Below the pieces are notes generated by a model. That model saw only the letters and a program-made list of their open reading frames with translations, was not told where the DNA came from and ran no database searches. A DNA stretch of 64,000 bases from Ascidia mentula. Lineage: Eukaryota; Chordata; Ascidiacea; Phlebobranchia; Ascidiidae. Of the stretch, positions 1 through 13,330 are shown piece after piece. Location: the NCBI GenBank assembly GCA_947561715.1, contig OX387201.1, forward strand, positions 21,156,001 through 21,220,000, written 5' to 3'. Each line of letters begins with the position of its first letter. Position 1 is the first letter of the stretch. The translations under genes and the position numbers were made by a program.

Positions 1-1140
1 AGATCGATCTAAGAAAATATCTTGGCGCCGGACAGCCGCGATGTCTTGAATATGCGGAATGCTGTAGCGATCTGTCTGGGTAAACACATTTACGCGGCGG
101 TAGTCACCGCAGGAGCGAATTTTACCTGATGACTTTGGTACCATATGTAGTGGTGCGGCCCAAGGACCAGATGAACGACGAATGATCCCCATTTGAAGCA
201 TCTTGGCAAACTCCGCTCTAGCGATTGCAAGCTTTTCGGGGGATAAACGACGTGCCTTTGCATGAATCGGTGGTCCAGTTGTGCAAATGCGATGCTGGAT
301 TTTGTGTCTGGGGTCAATGCTGGAAAACTTCGGTGCGGTTAAAGACGGAAATCGTGAGAGAAAACTTGTAAAATCGTCAGTAGATGTGGTGAATTAGCTA
401 ATGCGCGACGATTTGTTATTTGTGCCTTTTGTAGGAATGCTGACGAACGATTATGAATGAACAAGGCAACTGTGACTTAGATCTACCAGCAAGGAATGTG
501 CACGCAGAAAGTCGGCTCCCAGTAGAGGTTGCGATACAGCGGCAAGTATGCATTTTCAACGAAATTTGCCTGCTGCGAGTTTGAGCATCTTTTTTCAAAA
601 AGTATTCATCCTGTTGCCGTTAGGTGCCGTTAGGTGCCGTTAGGTGCCGTTAGGTGCCGTTAGGTGCCGTTAGGTGCCGTTAGGTGCCGTCAGCTGCCGT
701 CAGCTGCCGTTAGCTGCCGTTAGCTGTAATAAACTAGATTCCTTTAGCTTGCTGTTGACGAGCAAGATGTGAACCCGGAAAAACGCTTACCTCGGCGCCT
801 GTATCAACTAAAAAATAACGACAAGTGGTTTGATCCCAAATTTGAAAGAGGTTATGAGCTTTGCCGGCCGATAAGGTAGCTAACAACGGCCGGCTGACGA
901 GTTTCCCTGGAAACTTCTTTTGCGAGTATAATTCGTATTTCTTCGGGAATCCTTTGCAGAAAGATATGTCGAAAAAAACACTTCTTACGGCGACCTAACA
1001 ATGACAGCATCTCATCCATTAATTCTGCTTGAGATCGGTCTCCAAGTTCAGATATATGTAACAGTTTATGCGTCCTTTCATAATCCGAGCAGTCGTAAGT
1101 GTTTATTAACCGTTGCTTTAGTGAAATGTACACTTATCAT
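1..1140 (-). mobile_element. Ty3/Gypsy-type LTR retrotransposon fossil (gag-protease-RT), cut by window start
   Basis: On the minus strand, from high to low coordinates, there is a gag-like stretch at about 852-1133 (LKQRL, then ELGDRSQ, then FLQRIPEEIR, a pattern typical of Gypsy gag), a retropepsin-like segment at about 740-850 (FLVDTGAEVSVFP, carrying the DTG catalytic motif) and the N-terminal part of a reverse transcriptase at 1-400 (PPEKL, then MLQMGIIRRSS, then CGDYR). The order matches the family. No LTR is visible: one end lies outside the window and the other fades into unrelated sequence. The copy is degraded, with several breaks, and a 10-bp minisatellite sits inside it. It is old by appearance. 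Confidence 0.85.
618..727. repeat. 10-bp minisatellite inside the Gypsy fossil
   Basis: About eleven tandem copies of a 10-bp unit are seen. The first block reads TAGGTGCCGT; it then drifts to CAGCTGCCGT and TAGCTGCCGT at the far end. The array lies between the protease-like and reverse transcriptase-like parts of the minus-strand retroelement. The ordered change of variant from one side to the other looks like stepwise local expansion. Confidence 0.9.
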
Positions 1141-1429
1141 TATCCGGTGGGTTTTTCAATAAATCCAATAGTCTACCGGCGCTTCCTTGATAATGGGATG
1201 AAACAACGTAAAAATACTTCGTAGCGCAAACTGGGCTTCGGCTTGCCGTTTTCTTGTCATATATTGCGTTTTGCTTTGGCCAGCACTACCGTGTGTCCAC
1301 CTAACGTCACATGCAATCTGAATATTTGTTCACTTTTCGCGTGACATACAATCGATTTGATTTGTGGTCATTTTACCGTTTCATTACCATTTTTCTTGAT
1401 AGGACACTCATAAGCATCAAACCATCAAC

Positions 1430-1772
1430 TAAGGTTGTTGTTTCGTAACCTAATAAACTTGAAATACGACAAATCCATTGACAAGATTACATCGCAACAT
1501 GAACAATGAAGTACAGATCTCATGTGTGCCATTATCTTAGATTCCCATATTCTGTGTGACGACATAAATCAAAATTGTACATAGATATGATGACTTGTAT
1601 TTACAACGTGTTACACAAACTCAGTTAGTCAAGTATTCATGCACGTGTTTAATACAAATACAACTTGGCAGCAAACGATCAGTTATTTAGCAGGGATGTA
1701 CATGTATGTCTTCGACTGCAACGATCTACGATCAGTTCTCTCGTTGAATCTTCCTCTTATAAACCAAGCGTT
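1430..1772. repeat. Duplicate of the 3' end of the CUB/ZP gene (copy 1)
   Basis: This stretch matches 2262-2608 in direct orientation with scattered differences and small indels; the last ~190 bp are nearly identical. The partner copy contains the final codons, stop and presumed 3' UTR of the minus-strand CUB/ZP gene. This copy carries only the last ~10 codons, altered just before the stop position. It appears to be an untranslated leftover of a local duplication about 830 bp from the original. Confidence 0.85.
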
Positions 1773-2261
1773 CCATGCATGCATTTAACAACACAACTGA
1801 CTCGTAATGGAAAAGTGTAACAAAGTGCTCAGCAGTCACTTAATTTGAGTTGCACACTTTGCACTCTGGTTTTGATGAAAAATTATTCACTTCCAGGACC
1901 GAACAGTTTGAAATCTTCTTAGTTGACTTGACGGTAGTGATTGCGTTGATTAAAACTCTTTCCAAAGAGGCGAACAGAAAAACAAACAAAGTCCGTTGAG
2001 TAAAGCAATATATATGGAGATAAACATCGTGCAGAAAAGACATAATTTGATCGAAAATTTCAGTCCCCTTTTATATGTTTTTGACCGTACTGTATGTGGA
2101 CGATTTGAATCTTACCTCACAACACGGCTAGTTGTAATAGGCAAACCTTTAATAATGTAAGCTAGTCTTTGATGAAATCGAGATCAGTTGCTGACTTCGA
2201 AATGCATATTTTTGTCCGAGGTACTCCGCACGTTTGTGTAAGTTGTTTTTTTTATTAGTTA
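1773..2261. other. Spacer between the two 3'-end copies; no gene seen
   Basis: AT-rich sequence. The one longer minus-strand open frame (about 1840-2043) has no recognisable motif, no clear splice sites and no similarity that I can see. I see no repeat in it. Confidence 0.5.
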
Positions 2262-2608
2262 GGTTGGTAACCTTGAAATACGACAGACACATTTACAGGA
2301 CAACGTGGTATAATGAATAATGAAGTGTACAGAACTCATGTATTCCATTATCTAAGATGGAACACAATACTGGGAGTAATTCCTCTAGTCTGTATGACCA
2401 CAAAAATCAAAATTGTAAACATACATATGGAGGCTTGTATTTACAACGTGTTACACAAACTCAGTTAGTTAAGTATTCATGCACGTGTTTAATACAAATA
2501 CAACTTGGCAGCAAACAATCAGTTATTTAGCAGGGATGTACATGTATGTCTTCGACTGCAACGATCTACGATCAGTTCTCTCGTAGAAATCTTCCTCTTA
2601 TAAACCAA
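2262..2608. repeat. Duplicated segment, partner of 1430-1772 (holds the real 3' end)
   Basis: This direct-repeat partner includes the stop codon at 2574-2572 and the last coding residues of the CUB/ZP gene plus downstream sequence. It is the copy in register with the gene, so it is probably the original or functional one. Confidence 0.85.
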
Positions 2609-5600
2609 GCAACCAACCCCAGCACCACAACAAGCAGGAGAGCGATGAATCCAACAGATATGTAAACACCTTTTATGTGTTGCAAACCTTCAGATTTCAA
2701 TGCTTCTTCCACATCTGCGCACATGCACATACTATGGGTAAGGTTAGATAAGTATGGTGAATATTAACTCACACAAACTTATTAAAACATAAGAAAAAAT
2801 TTTAACCATGGTCACAATTTGTTTGGTAAGTGGAATATGAATGATTAAAACTAGAATTTATCACCAGAATTCAAAATATTTTTGTATGAAAAACGAGGTA
2901 TAATAAATGATAATATTCAACCCAACTTAATTCTCACCAATGCAAGTTTTTTCGTCATTCCCAAGATAGCGGCCTTTAAAACAAGAACATTGAACAACTC
3001 CAAGTTCATCGTTACAGAAATCTGAACATCCACCATTTTCCTACAATATGCAGAAATTTTGTAGTTGCCCAATTAACGGGAAACATTTCATTTGCGAAGA
3101 ATTGACCTCTTAAACAAAATCTATATTTGGTGTGCGAACGATTATGAAATTGCATTCGAAAGATCGAACCAAGTTTATTCTGCTTCTATATCATGCGATA
3201 TTGCAAGACTGGCATACTACGTTTTTGTTACAAATTCAACATTAATTTTAAATTTAGTTGCGATTGCATGTTAATCTATTACGTCATCGAAAAACAGCCT
3301 GCTAAATTTTGTTTTCAACCAGATTACCCTGTTTACACATAGCTCCTTGTACCAGCTACGGGCATGCTATAAACTTGGCTTGCATTCGTCGCGCAGTATG
3401 CCCTGATGTATTTTTTTGTCACACAATTTACCGAGGTATTTAAACTTTGTGCCACCTCACCTTTCCACACAAATCCGGAGCTGAAACGTAGAATGGTCCA
3501 ACCGTTAAAATCTCTTCTATATCCGCATCCACTGATCGCCGTTCACGTCTTTGTGAGCAATCCTGTGAAACACGTATGAAAAAGTATTATCTTATATTGT
3601 TATGTATTTCCATAATTACTAGTCCGACAATGTATCGTAAAATTAGTTTTGTATTTGTGCAAAGCAACCAATATGTTACTGCGTATAAAACCTCACCGGT
3701 TGTTGACAATTGTCGCTGGTATTATCGCATAATTGCACGTAACAGTGAGCGTACAGTGATTGTTCGTTCACAGACACGTTGTTCCACACGAATGAGCGAA
3801 ACTTAAAGGATACGAAAGTGCTTTGGTAGTTTCTCAAAATTACGATTGAATCTTCTGACTCCATCTCGTGGACGACTTTGCAACTGCGATTATATGATTT
3901 TATCTGTAAACTTTTTATATTTTAACTCGAACAAATCTCTAATAAGATGCCTTCAAACATTTTAAGCAAGAATAAAACAAATTTCTATAGACCTGTGTTA
4001 ATATTGTGGCAAGAAACAGAAGTAGAACAAACACTGAATTTAAATGAGAAATAGTGTGTAAGGTTGGAAATATGTGAAGTTTCATGCTTATATTTTCTGG
4101 CATTCTTAAATCACTTTCACTTGAACATAATTGACAGGAATGTATTTGGAAGGTTTTTATTCAGCGACTTTTTACCTTTCTGTGATGAGTTCATATTTCA
4201 AACCTCCTTCATCAGAACCCATGTTGCTGACCCAGCACGATTTTAACTGACAAACAGAGTTTCATTAAAACAGTGGCTAAACATAAAATCCTTGCACAAA
4301 TCATATGAAAAAAATTCCTAATATATCTAATAGAAACCATACATAAATAAACAACGCTTTGTCAGCCAACAACAACGAGCGCATTTAGGTCCAGCCAATA
4401 ATCCAGTCCACCTACATAACTTATGACGTAAGTTTAGTAATAAAGGAGTAGAATGGTCAACAAAGTTTTTGTATTAAAAGTTAATTTATTCACAAACTTG
4501 ACTTCGAGGAATTCATCAATGAATTTATTTATTTAGCATAAAATTTTTACCGTGTGTGAACGTATATATGTGTATTTCAGGCCACACTTCTAAGACTTAA
4601 CTTATGACCAGCAGAGCCTTAATAATGCACTGATACATATTTATTTCAAATTATTATTGAACAAACATACCCTTAGAGATGTGTGAAACTTTCCACTTCC
4701 ACTGGCCGAATCAACCTTAGCGTAAACGAAGTTTGGAACTTGGACGATTGAATTTGATCTGAGTGGATTTTTCATTTGCTCGTCACTAAACAACTCAAAT
4801 CTAATCGTAATATTCCCGACACTACGATGTGAAGTCAGATAACTTTCTTTCCTGTTAAGTTTCAACAAAAACATGAATGTCACCAACTAAAAAAGTAAAT
4901 ATATTACAATGCGTACAGTTTAGTTGATATTGCTCCAGAAGCAGTTTTGATATCTCTGTTTAACATTCCTGGAATAAAGCACAATATTTCCCAGTGTGGA
5001 TTGTAAGTTGTCCGTCTCACAACTTGAGTAGTAAATTTGTAATTGCGAACTTGGTACATGATGCTTACGTTGCTTTGGGATTTCTTTCAAACACATGTAA
5101 AGTATATTTTTGTTTGAATAATTAATAATGAAGACTATGCTCTTATCAGTTGGTCGATAATGAAAATTGTTACATGTTTTTTGAAGGTTTATGGCGTACT
5201 TTATCTCAGTCAAGATTAATATTTCTAATTGCTAAGTTCGTTTACAAAACTTAGGTTGATTTAAGTTTTCTACGAAAGTAATTCAGAGAAAATATCAAGA
5301 AAATCGCAACTCATTATACGTGCACTCACAAATTACACAAAAACTATTCACAACGTGAGTGACGTCTTTAAGTTATGACTGAAGTCTAATATTACCGCTT
5401 TGAAAATAGGTCAACGACTCTAAGAACGATGACGTCATTAACGTGGAAAGTTAGTGAACATAATGGAAGTCACCTCTTACACGAAACTTATCTGTTGACT
5501 GAGGTTGCGTCAGTGGTGTCGTTGCACAATACATGTTTACAAAGAAAAAAGGCTCAAAAACTTATAACTAATTTATGGTCAGAAGTTAAAACCAAACTCA

Positions 5601-8600
5601 TTGTAATCACGCGTTCAACGCATGACCAAGTTGTAATCTCAAACAAAGCGGCATCAAAAAAAATGATCTAATTCCCGGTTTAGGCCACGACCTAATCGAA
5701 CAATTTAGCAGGAAAAACTTGTTGAGCCGGTAGCTGGTGAAGAAATGCTAGCCTTTATAGGTAGCGACATTACAGTTGTGTCATTAATCACGTCATTTAG
5801 GCCATAAAGCCATATGACTGAAATTCAAAAAATTCAAAATAAACATAACTACTTTTCGAACAACAAATTCCACCTAAACATAAAACAACCTATCTAGGGC
5901 ACAGGTAATCAAGCTATATAAGTAACAGACTTGATTGACTAAATCGGTAAGCAAATTCAAGTTGCGTAACAATTCCATACGGTATCAACACGTTGGCAAT
6001 CGCTGACTAGACAATCAATGTGTTTCAACTATTGCCGTGTTAGGGTCTAGGCTGTTGGTTATGGTTTAGTACTGCCTATGTTCTGAAGCGCCATGTGCTG
6101 TATTACTTTACTGGGTAATCGACAATAAACGGATTTATAAACAACTTTGGACTGGTTTAAAGCTTGGTGGATTGCGTAAAGGAGTTATTTAACTCCAACA
6201 GTATCCTTGAGATAGAGAAGGCAAGTTGCCTACGAGGCCGAGTTGCCATCGAGACTCAGTCAGCCCCGTTGGGTGCGATGCCCGATACGCACTCGTACCC
6301 CTTGGTCGCTCTAAATGAGGCGACACATTTGTATGTAATAACCATATTATTGTTAAGTGCATATGGGACCAGATTAGTTTCTGTCAGATTCAATAAATTC
6401 AGACGTACATCGGACAATATTTCTTCACTAAACATAATTACCTCCAGAGTTGAAGGACACGCATCCAGTTCAAACTGGAAAACAGGATTTTTCGCTGCAA
6501 CTTTACAACTTCCAGGGAGAGAATCAAGACTTGTCATTGTACGATTCGAAATATACAAAATATCTTCTCCGCTTGCTTCCAATCTACTTAACCCATGAGA
6601 ACTGACACTGGAACAAAAGTTGTTTAAATAACTGTAAGATTTGTGAAGTTGATGTTGTAAAATGTGTCGCTAATTTTTTGAACTATGAAAAATAATAGAA
6701 GCAAATAATAGACGTGTAATATTTCGTTTAGATTTATAATCAGTTAGAAAAGTTCGGATGACCGACATCTCAATGAGATTGTGATAACTGATTATAACTG
6801 GATTATTTTTTTAGATTAACTGAAGTTTTATCAAAATAGATTTCATTTAAGCAACAAAACTTATAACCAATACAAAGTTAAAAGTTCTAATTTAACAGAT
6901 TGAGTGATGATGGAAGTTAACAAGTCTATAAATGTCTACAATATGAATAATATTTTTATATTTTATATCTTTTATTTGTATTGTTTTGGTTTAATTTGGA
7001 GAAATTCAAAGTAACAACTTCATGAAAAAAACTATTTATCCCTCAAGCAAATTGTAGAGATTTTAAATCTTACTTTAACTTGATAGAATTTGTGTTGCAT
7101 TCCATTTCGTTATACATCTTGCAATCTGAATATAAAATAATATTCTAGTTTCACCTTTCCGGTTGTAAACTGCGCTGATTTTAGTGCAGAAACCTTATTT
7201 CGTCACAATAGATTCACTTTATTATATTCTCAGATATTCTTTCTGACTATTATGTTTACATTAATTACTTGAAGTTTTAAAATGAAAGCAGCTGACCGTC
7301 ACACAGTTAGCAAACAAAATCTTGCAAACACAAGAAGTGCGTATTATCGGATGCAAGCTATTTAGTGGAAGTGCTTTTGGTGACACACAACTGTCCCCGT
7401 GAAAACTTATGTGGAATATATTTGGTTTCAATCTTTCATGAGTCAGACACATAATAACTATGTCGTCCACACACACTAAGCATTGTGCACAACACAGTGT
7501 CCGCATTTGTGAATTATGTAATCGGTTCATGCTTAAGTCACTTCCTATGTTCGGTTGCTCAACTTGATCAATCCACTTGATTACTTCTGCCTCACATTAT
7601 TCTCGAACTTGGTTTAATACAAACCTGAGCTGATGTTGATTGAAGGATGAGGAGTGTCTGATCGATATACGAATTGAATATTAACTCTTCGGGCTTGAAG
7701 TTTTATTATTTGATCCCCGCCAATAATTACCCCAGGATGTGAAGGATCATCGGATAAAATCTATTCAACAGCAATGTACAGGAGATCAAATTAACCTACT
7801 TTAATTTTTAAAAAATCCGATCCTATAATGAGACAGCAATAAAAACTTTTAACTTACGTGCAGACCGACCCCATAGCCTCCAGTATTACCGAACCGAGAA
7901 GAAGCTGAAGCAGATATTGTGAAATTACATCTCACTGGGCTTGTCACAGTATAATTACAAGCTAGGCGTTGTAACAAGTTCCCATCGCTCGAAGTTGGAA
8001 GAACAAGAGTTGTTGGAAGATCGTCCACGTTCAACTCCGAATCACAAGATTGTTCGTTAACTAAAAAACATTTCGTATTTTACGTACTTGCATGAGTTTG
8101 TAGAAATAAAATTAAACTGAAAGTTGGCGGAATCAGAGCAAGTCCACTTTTTTCATTACGACTATAAGTTGACAATTTTTGTTATAATATCACTGCACAG
8201 CATCGTATAAACTTCAATCAATTGTATACCGCGGCAATTCCTGTTGGGAATCACTCTAAAAAATATAGTATTTGACTTAATTTATGTTTCATTAAACGTT
8301 TTTATTGTTTCAGTGTTTGACCGAATCTTTATTATTCGACGGAAAAAAACTAATGCTGGCAAATAAGTTGGTGACGTATTGGAAACTGAATCAAACACTT
8401 GTTGCCACCTTAGTTAAAAATGTATTCACAAATACGAAAGTATGCTTAAATCTGATCGTGGTGCTTTGGATATCCTGGGTTCGAATCCCGGTGTAGTAAA
8501 AATATACATGTTTGTGATATGAACTGCATTATAGGGTGGTGGTCACCTGCACATATGTGAAACTAGTCTGACACATTGCAAGCTGACGCATAAGTGTAGC

Positions 8601-10414
8601 TTTATCCACTATACGTTTAAACGGGAGAGTTATTACAGCTCAGCAAAAATGCCTGGAATGCTGAAGGTCAAGAGTTTTCGATTTAACCAAATATTTATAC
8701 ATTTTAAGTTTCAATCGAACATTCTTCTAAGCGATCTTTTATCACAAGCTTTGGAATTATTTTCACATCAAACTTTACATCAAACTTTATACGAACTTTA
8801 TTTTTCACAAAAAAAATACAAAATGTTTAAATCTCGAAGGGTCAATTGTTCAAAGTTTTTTTAGAAACCAAAGTGATTCACAAAACGATTATTTCCATCA
8901 GGAAAAAGTACAAATTTATTCTTGTGTTTTTTTACACTTTTCATTATTTCCAAAATAAAAAGGTTCAGCGTGACCGGTTTACGTTGTTTAATATTCGTCG
9001 ACAAAACCGATGTTAAACATTTGATAATTAATGGATGCATTAACTTTTAACAAATAAAAAAATATACAACAGAAATAAATGGTAGGGGCACCGATAAAAC
9101 CTTAAAGGTTAACAAGTCAGGCGCCCGTGTAAAGGTGATTTCCTCACAGAGAATCACAGTCTGTCGTAGGATCGTAGTCAGTCGCAGGTGATGGGTTGCG
9201 GTAGATTGCATGTAACGATAGGCGGCCACCCGGCCGTGCTGGCAAAGCAAAACCCATCCTATCGTGGTGGTGCAAACCGGAGATTATGATATTCAAATAT
9301 ATTTCCTGCTTGTTTCTTACATTGTTTGGTTTTACGTTTCTTACCTTTTATGAATGCAAATTGGGGATAGGAAGAAGAAATGCCTCGCAACGTGGGACAA
9401 CTGAAATACATGGAACCGGTATCTGATTTCACAATTCCTGTTGTGCTTCCATCACCAGTAAACGTTCCTAACAAGGCACCGTTTGTGTTGCTTCCTTCGT
9501 AAACCTACATTAAAATTATAACATAATATAATACATAATAAATTAGCAAAAAAATGGGGATTTCCCTGTACCAGTATTATATCTCTCTGACAAAAATGTC
9601 ATTTTGTATCTCAATGCATTACACGCGTGGTTTGGTTTACGTTCGTTTTGTTGACTATCAAACGATTGGCTCGTCTTGAAGTAGTTGTTTTGGAATAGTT
9701 TTTCAGATTACCTCATTAGTTGGAGGTTGACATGTTGTTAACAAATATTAATTAAAAGTGAATTTACAATAAAGAATTATTTAAGTTTTTTTCGAAAGTA
9801 TGTGACGTAAGTTTTTCCGCATGAATGAGTTGGTTCCATGGTTGGCTTTCAGGTCGTTTTGACATCAATGTAAGAAAATATTAAAACCACGGATTCCTGA
9901 ATAAATCTTTCAGAAAATTGAAAACAGGCACAAATGTTAATGTGGAATATTCGATCCGCAAAAATAACAAAAGTGTTTCTCGTCACGCTGACTATTTTTA
10001 TATCTTTCAGTAGCGAACAGGAATATTTATCAACTTAATGTGATAAGTTTGGTTCACGTAAGCACAAGATCTCCCACAACTTAAAGTTAAGGTTGGTTTA
10101 GTAGAACTACAGAGCGAGCATTTTTACCGAACAAATGTTGTTGCCGAGTGTGCTGTAGTACAAATGTATTGCAGCAATTCCCCCATTATTTCCAGTGGAT
10201 AAAATTCTTCCATAACTTGAACAAGATTGTGAGATGCTGAAAACAGTTCTGTGTCCACTATACGCTGATGGTCGGCAAGTGGACGAACCTCCACCTACAC
10301 AAGTACGACGTGTAATATATTCGTGAATAACATATAACGATTTTAACATAATGTCTTTATATAAATACCTGCAGCAACTTGCAGGAACAAACATGAGAAG
10401 AAAATAATTTCCAT
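2572..10414 (-). CDS. Type I membrane protein with two CUB domains, a ZP module, an EGF-like domain and a TM segment
   Basis: Exons (high to low): 10414-10369 (start and signal peptide, MEIIFFSCLFLQVAA), 10294-10128 and 9504-9345 (CUB 1), 8060-7858 and 7760-7625 (CUB 2), 7475 to about 7266 and 6607-6289 (ZP-N-like; FELDACPST), 4886-4671, 4246-4176 and 3883-3697 (ZP-C; SCWVSN, FKFRSFVW, YAHCYVQLC), 3562-3461 (furin-like RRERR), 3040-2938 (EGF-like, NGGCSDFC), 2714-2572 (TM helix and short basic tail WFIRGRF). GT-AG sites and phases agree at every junction except the one between 7475 and 6607, where the donor is unresolved and an exon may be missing. ZP modules polymerise into extracellular matrices or egg coats after cleavage at a basic site; here the site precedes the EGF and TM parts, so cleavage would free the CUB/ZP ectodomain (inference). 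No match to a named gene is claimed. Confidence 0.85.
5395..6180 (+). repeat. Dispersed ~0.8-kb repeat, copy 1 (possible solo LTR)
   Basis: The stretch matches the reverse complement of about 30395-31280 over most of its length, with many substitutions and small indels. A poly(A)-signal-like AATAAA lies near its right end (about 6124-6129), which would fit the R/U5 part of an LTR in this orientation. One end begins TGTCG in both copies. No coding capacity is seen. It sits in an intron of the minus-strand CUB/ZP gene. Solo LTR is a guess; a non-autonomous DNA element is the alternative. Confidence 0.6.
8440..8500 (+). repeat. tRNA-like 3' half, SINE remnant
   Basis: A T-arm-like block (GGGTTCGAATCCCGG) followed by an A-rich stretch resembles the minus-strand remnant at about 18630-18690 (GGGTTCGAACCCCGG). 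The 5' half of a tRNA is not recognisable, so this is a decayed tRNA-derived repeat rather than a tRNA gene. It lies in an intron of the CUB/ZP gene. Confidence 0.4.
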
Positions 10415-11218
10415 TTCAAATGAAGGGAGAATCTTAAAAATCAACTTGTTGCAATAAATTCTACACATGAAGTTACAAAGAATGGAAACCGATTGTAAAA
10501 CATCGTAACAATCAACTAGCAATTAATGCCACTAGGTGCGCCACTCCCACGCTTTCGTTGCTATGACAACGATATAAACAATCATGTGAAAATATGGATT
10601 CAATGATAAAGCATGACCTTTTTTGAGAAGAAACGTTTGATTAACCGTTCCATCGAACTACATGCGTACAAACATGTTTTGAAACAGCTACAAAACTTAC
10701 TCTTGTGACTAATATCAACACCACATTATTTTTATCACATTCTTCTGCTCACGTCTTTGTTTTGTATTCGACCAAACAATTGTGAACTTGCATTATCTCT
10801 ATTATATTCCTGAGACTCCAAAAGGAGTCCACCGATCACCGCGACCTGCACAGGCTGATTCCTGCAGTCATTTATTTTCCCTGGCTTGCATTATCTTTAT
10901 TGTAAGGTAACCTGTTGTTCTTTAGACGTACACGCTTTGTGTTGTCGAGGATACGTACTTACTTCACAGAGAAACGTTAAATGTGGCGAAACTGAGGACA
11001 AGGATTACAATGTGAGCTACCAATGTTAATCGACAATTTCTTGTAATGCGACCCAAGTAATTTGCATCCAAGTTAGTTAGATCTCGTATTATTTCTTAAC
11101 ACTTTTCTTTACCTGTCCCTCGACACCTTCCTGTCCCAGGCAACTGAATGCGGACAAACAGCTGCAAGACTCCCAGCTTTATAGAAAAACTGCATTACCA
11201 CTAAACACGCAGCAGGTA
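10415..11218. other. Upstream flank of the CUB/ZP gene; no gene seen
   Basis: AT-rich non-coding sequence that should hold the promoter of the minus-strand CUB/ZP gene. I cannot point to a convincing TATA or initiator element. Short open frames lack domain signs. Confidence 0.4.
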
Positions 11219-11960
11219 ACTTCCCAACCACATGAGGTGCAGTTGTTGCTACTTTTAGCAATCGCGACACGCACCGCCTAACACTAATCTTGTACCAGGT
11301 ACTGCATGACATCATGAATATGTGAATAAACATGAGGTGATTTCAACGCGCATCCATGCACAGAATATTTAATGTTTCACACTTTCTATGATATGAGCAG
11401 ACATCGCAACAGAGGTGATGCGCAATAGTTTTACTTGCAAGAGAAATTTTATTCTAAATCGTCGCTTGCGGCACAACTAACAAAAGTAATAGAAACAGGT
11501 AAATATTTTAATGAGAGAACAACTCCACATTCAGGTCAATACCTTATATGACGACTTGACAGATGATAATATTTTATAGTAAATGTCAAGTCTTTGAGGC
11601 AGGAACGATTCTCTGGCTTTAATATTTTTCAACGTCACCAACGATTTACATTGGAATTTACGTTTCAAAGTTGCCCGAATGCAGAAAGACCAAAATTGCC
11701 GTCGTGTGTCAGAAAAATGACGTAACAATATGTGCACGGAAGCCTGGGGGCAGAAAGTTTCACATTTCGGTTCTGATTTTATTTTATTTACAATATTTTG
11801 CTCCGATCGAATGTTTCAGGCGACTTCATTAAAACAAAATTCTCGACCTCTCACAGATTTAACTCAATGTTATTTAACCCCTGGGTGCGGTCAGGTTTCG
11901 ATCAGTTAAGAATTTAATACCAGGAGGGTAAGATTAAACATAACTCTTTATATCAAGGTT
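11219..11960. repeat. Diverged direct duplication, copy 1
   Basis: Several blocks recur in the same order at 12186-13330: GCTACTTTTAGCAATCGCGA, then TTGTACCAGGTACTGCATGA, then GGAATTTACGTTTCAAAGTT, then CGATCAGTTAAG. Spacing differs because of indels. No protein signal is found in either copy. Confidence 0.75.
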
Positions 11961-12185
11961 ATTTTTACAATCAATTTGTCATTAATAAAGGTACACATTT
12001 TTTACAGACAGGTGGTTGAAAAGTGTTCGCAAAACGACATTCGTTTGCATTGTTTCCTGTTCTTCGTTTGCATTCAGAATATCAGACACATTCAACTATT
12101 ATTCTGGGTTCAACTATCCCGAATTTTATAAATAGGTGTTTTCAAAGAAGCGTTGGCAAATTGTCAATTTCAAGTTTTTGTGGCA

Positions 12186-13330
12186 AACGCTACTTTTAGC
12201 AATCGCGACACGCAGCACCAAGCGCTTACTTCATCTTCTAATCTCGTCTCCCATCAAACAACCTCAGATTAATCTTGTACCAGGTACTGCATGACATCAT
12301 AACACTGCAATCACAGACACGCAGTAAACACGGTAAGGTGATTGAACGTGCGTGCAAAGCCCAGCAATGTTTATTGCTACCGGGTTTCAGGACGCTATAT
12401 ATAGATAATTACAACGTTGATCACAAACAAAGGAGAGTTTGTTCATCGTATGCATGTTCTCATTTTTATTTCGGGATCAAACATCACAGAGTTGTAATTC
12501 ATGTATTAAATTTTCTATGATATCTGCATTCACCACAGTGGAGAAGATGACGCGCAACGTTTTGCTTGTGGCTCACATCCACTTAGATCAGAGACGCACA
12601 ACCTTTTTGTTAATGCCGGCCGCATTGCGCAAACTTTATTTCACCAACGGCCACCAGTGAGTCCATACTGATAATTTCGCATTATTCTATGCCTAAAATT
12701 GTTATGAAGTTAACAATTTTTCTTATTCTGAGTATACTCAGAATTATGAGAAAACCCGTGAGTTTTGTTTTCTTATTCTGTTTTAAAACAAAGACTGGCC
12801 AATTTCATAAGCCAGAAAATTTTTTAACAATGTATGGCGTCAATACAAAAGTACTTTCACGCATGTGTACGGCTGCATGAATTAGCATCCACGGCCACAT
12901 GAGGCCGTGCCGCGGCAAGTTGTGCACCCTAGACTTAAATAGATTGTACCACAAATAATACAAAATCCAGACGGAAGCGTGAATTGTGGCTGAAGAACCA
13001 AAGGTATTAACCAAAGCATGGACAATTATAAGGCATTAATTTTAACCAAAGACAAAAAGCATGATAATTACAAGGCCACAAACGTTTCGCATTGGAATTT
13101 ACGTTTCAAAGTTGCCCGAATGCAGCAAACAAATTTCAAGGCGCGAGTCAGACAAAATGACGTAAGAATCTGCATTGAAGCCTGAGGCAGAATGTTGAAA
13201 TTTGAAGTTTTTTAACACAAACCTTGTGACTTCTCACACGCTTAAATCAATAATCCACAACCCCAGGGTGCCCCCGGTTCCGATCAGTTAAGCATTTATT
13301 ACTGGGATGTAAATATTAAACATGAATTTT
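12186..13330. repeat. Diverged direct duplication, copy 2
   Basis: Partner of 11219-11960, longer through extra sequence between the shared blocks. Open frames on both strands here (for example 12275-12520 plus) have no recognisable domain and are not kept as genes. Confidence 0.75.

Noticed and set aside
618-727. CRISPR array
   Set aside because: The repeats are contiguous 10-bp units without spacers, in a eukaryotic retroelement: a minisatellite.
4064-4246. Plus-strand open frame near 4.1 kb
   Set aside because: Antisense shadow of the ZP-C exon at 4176-4246.
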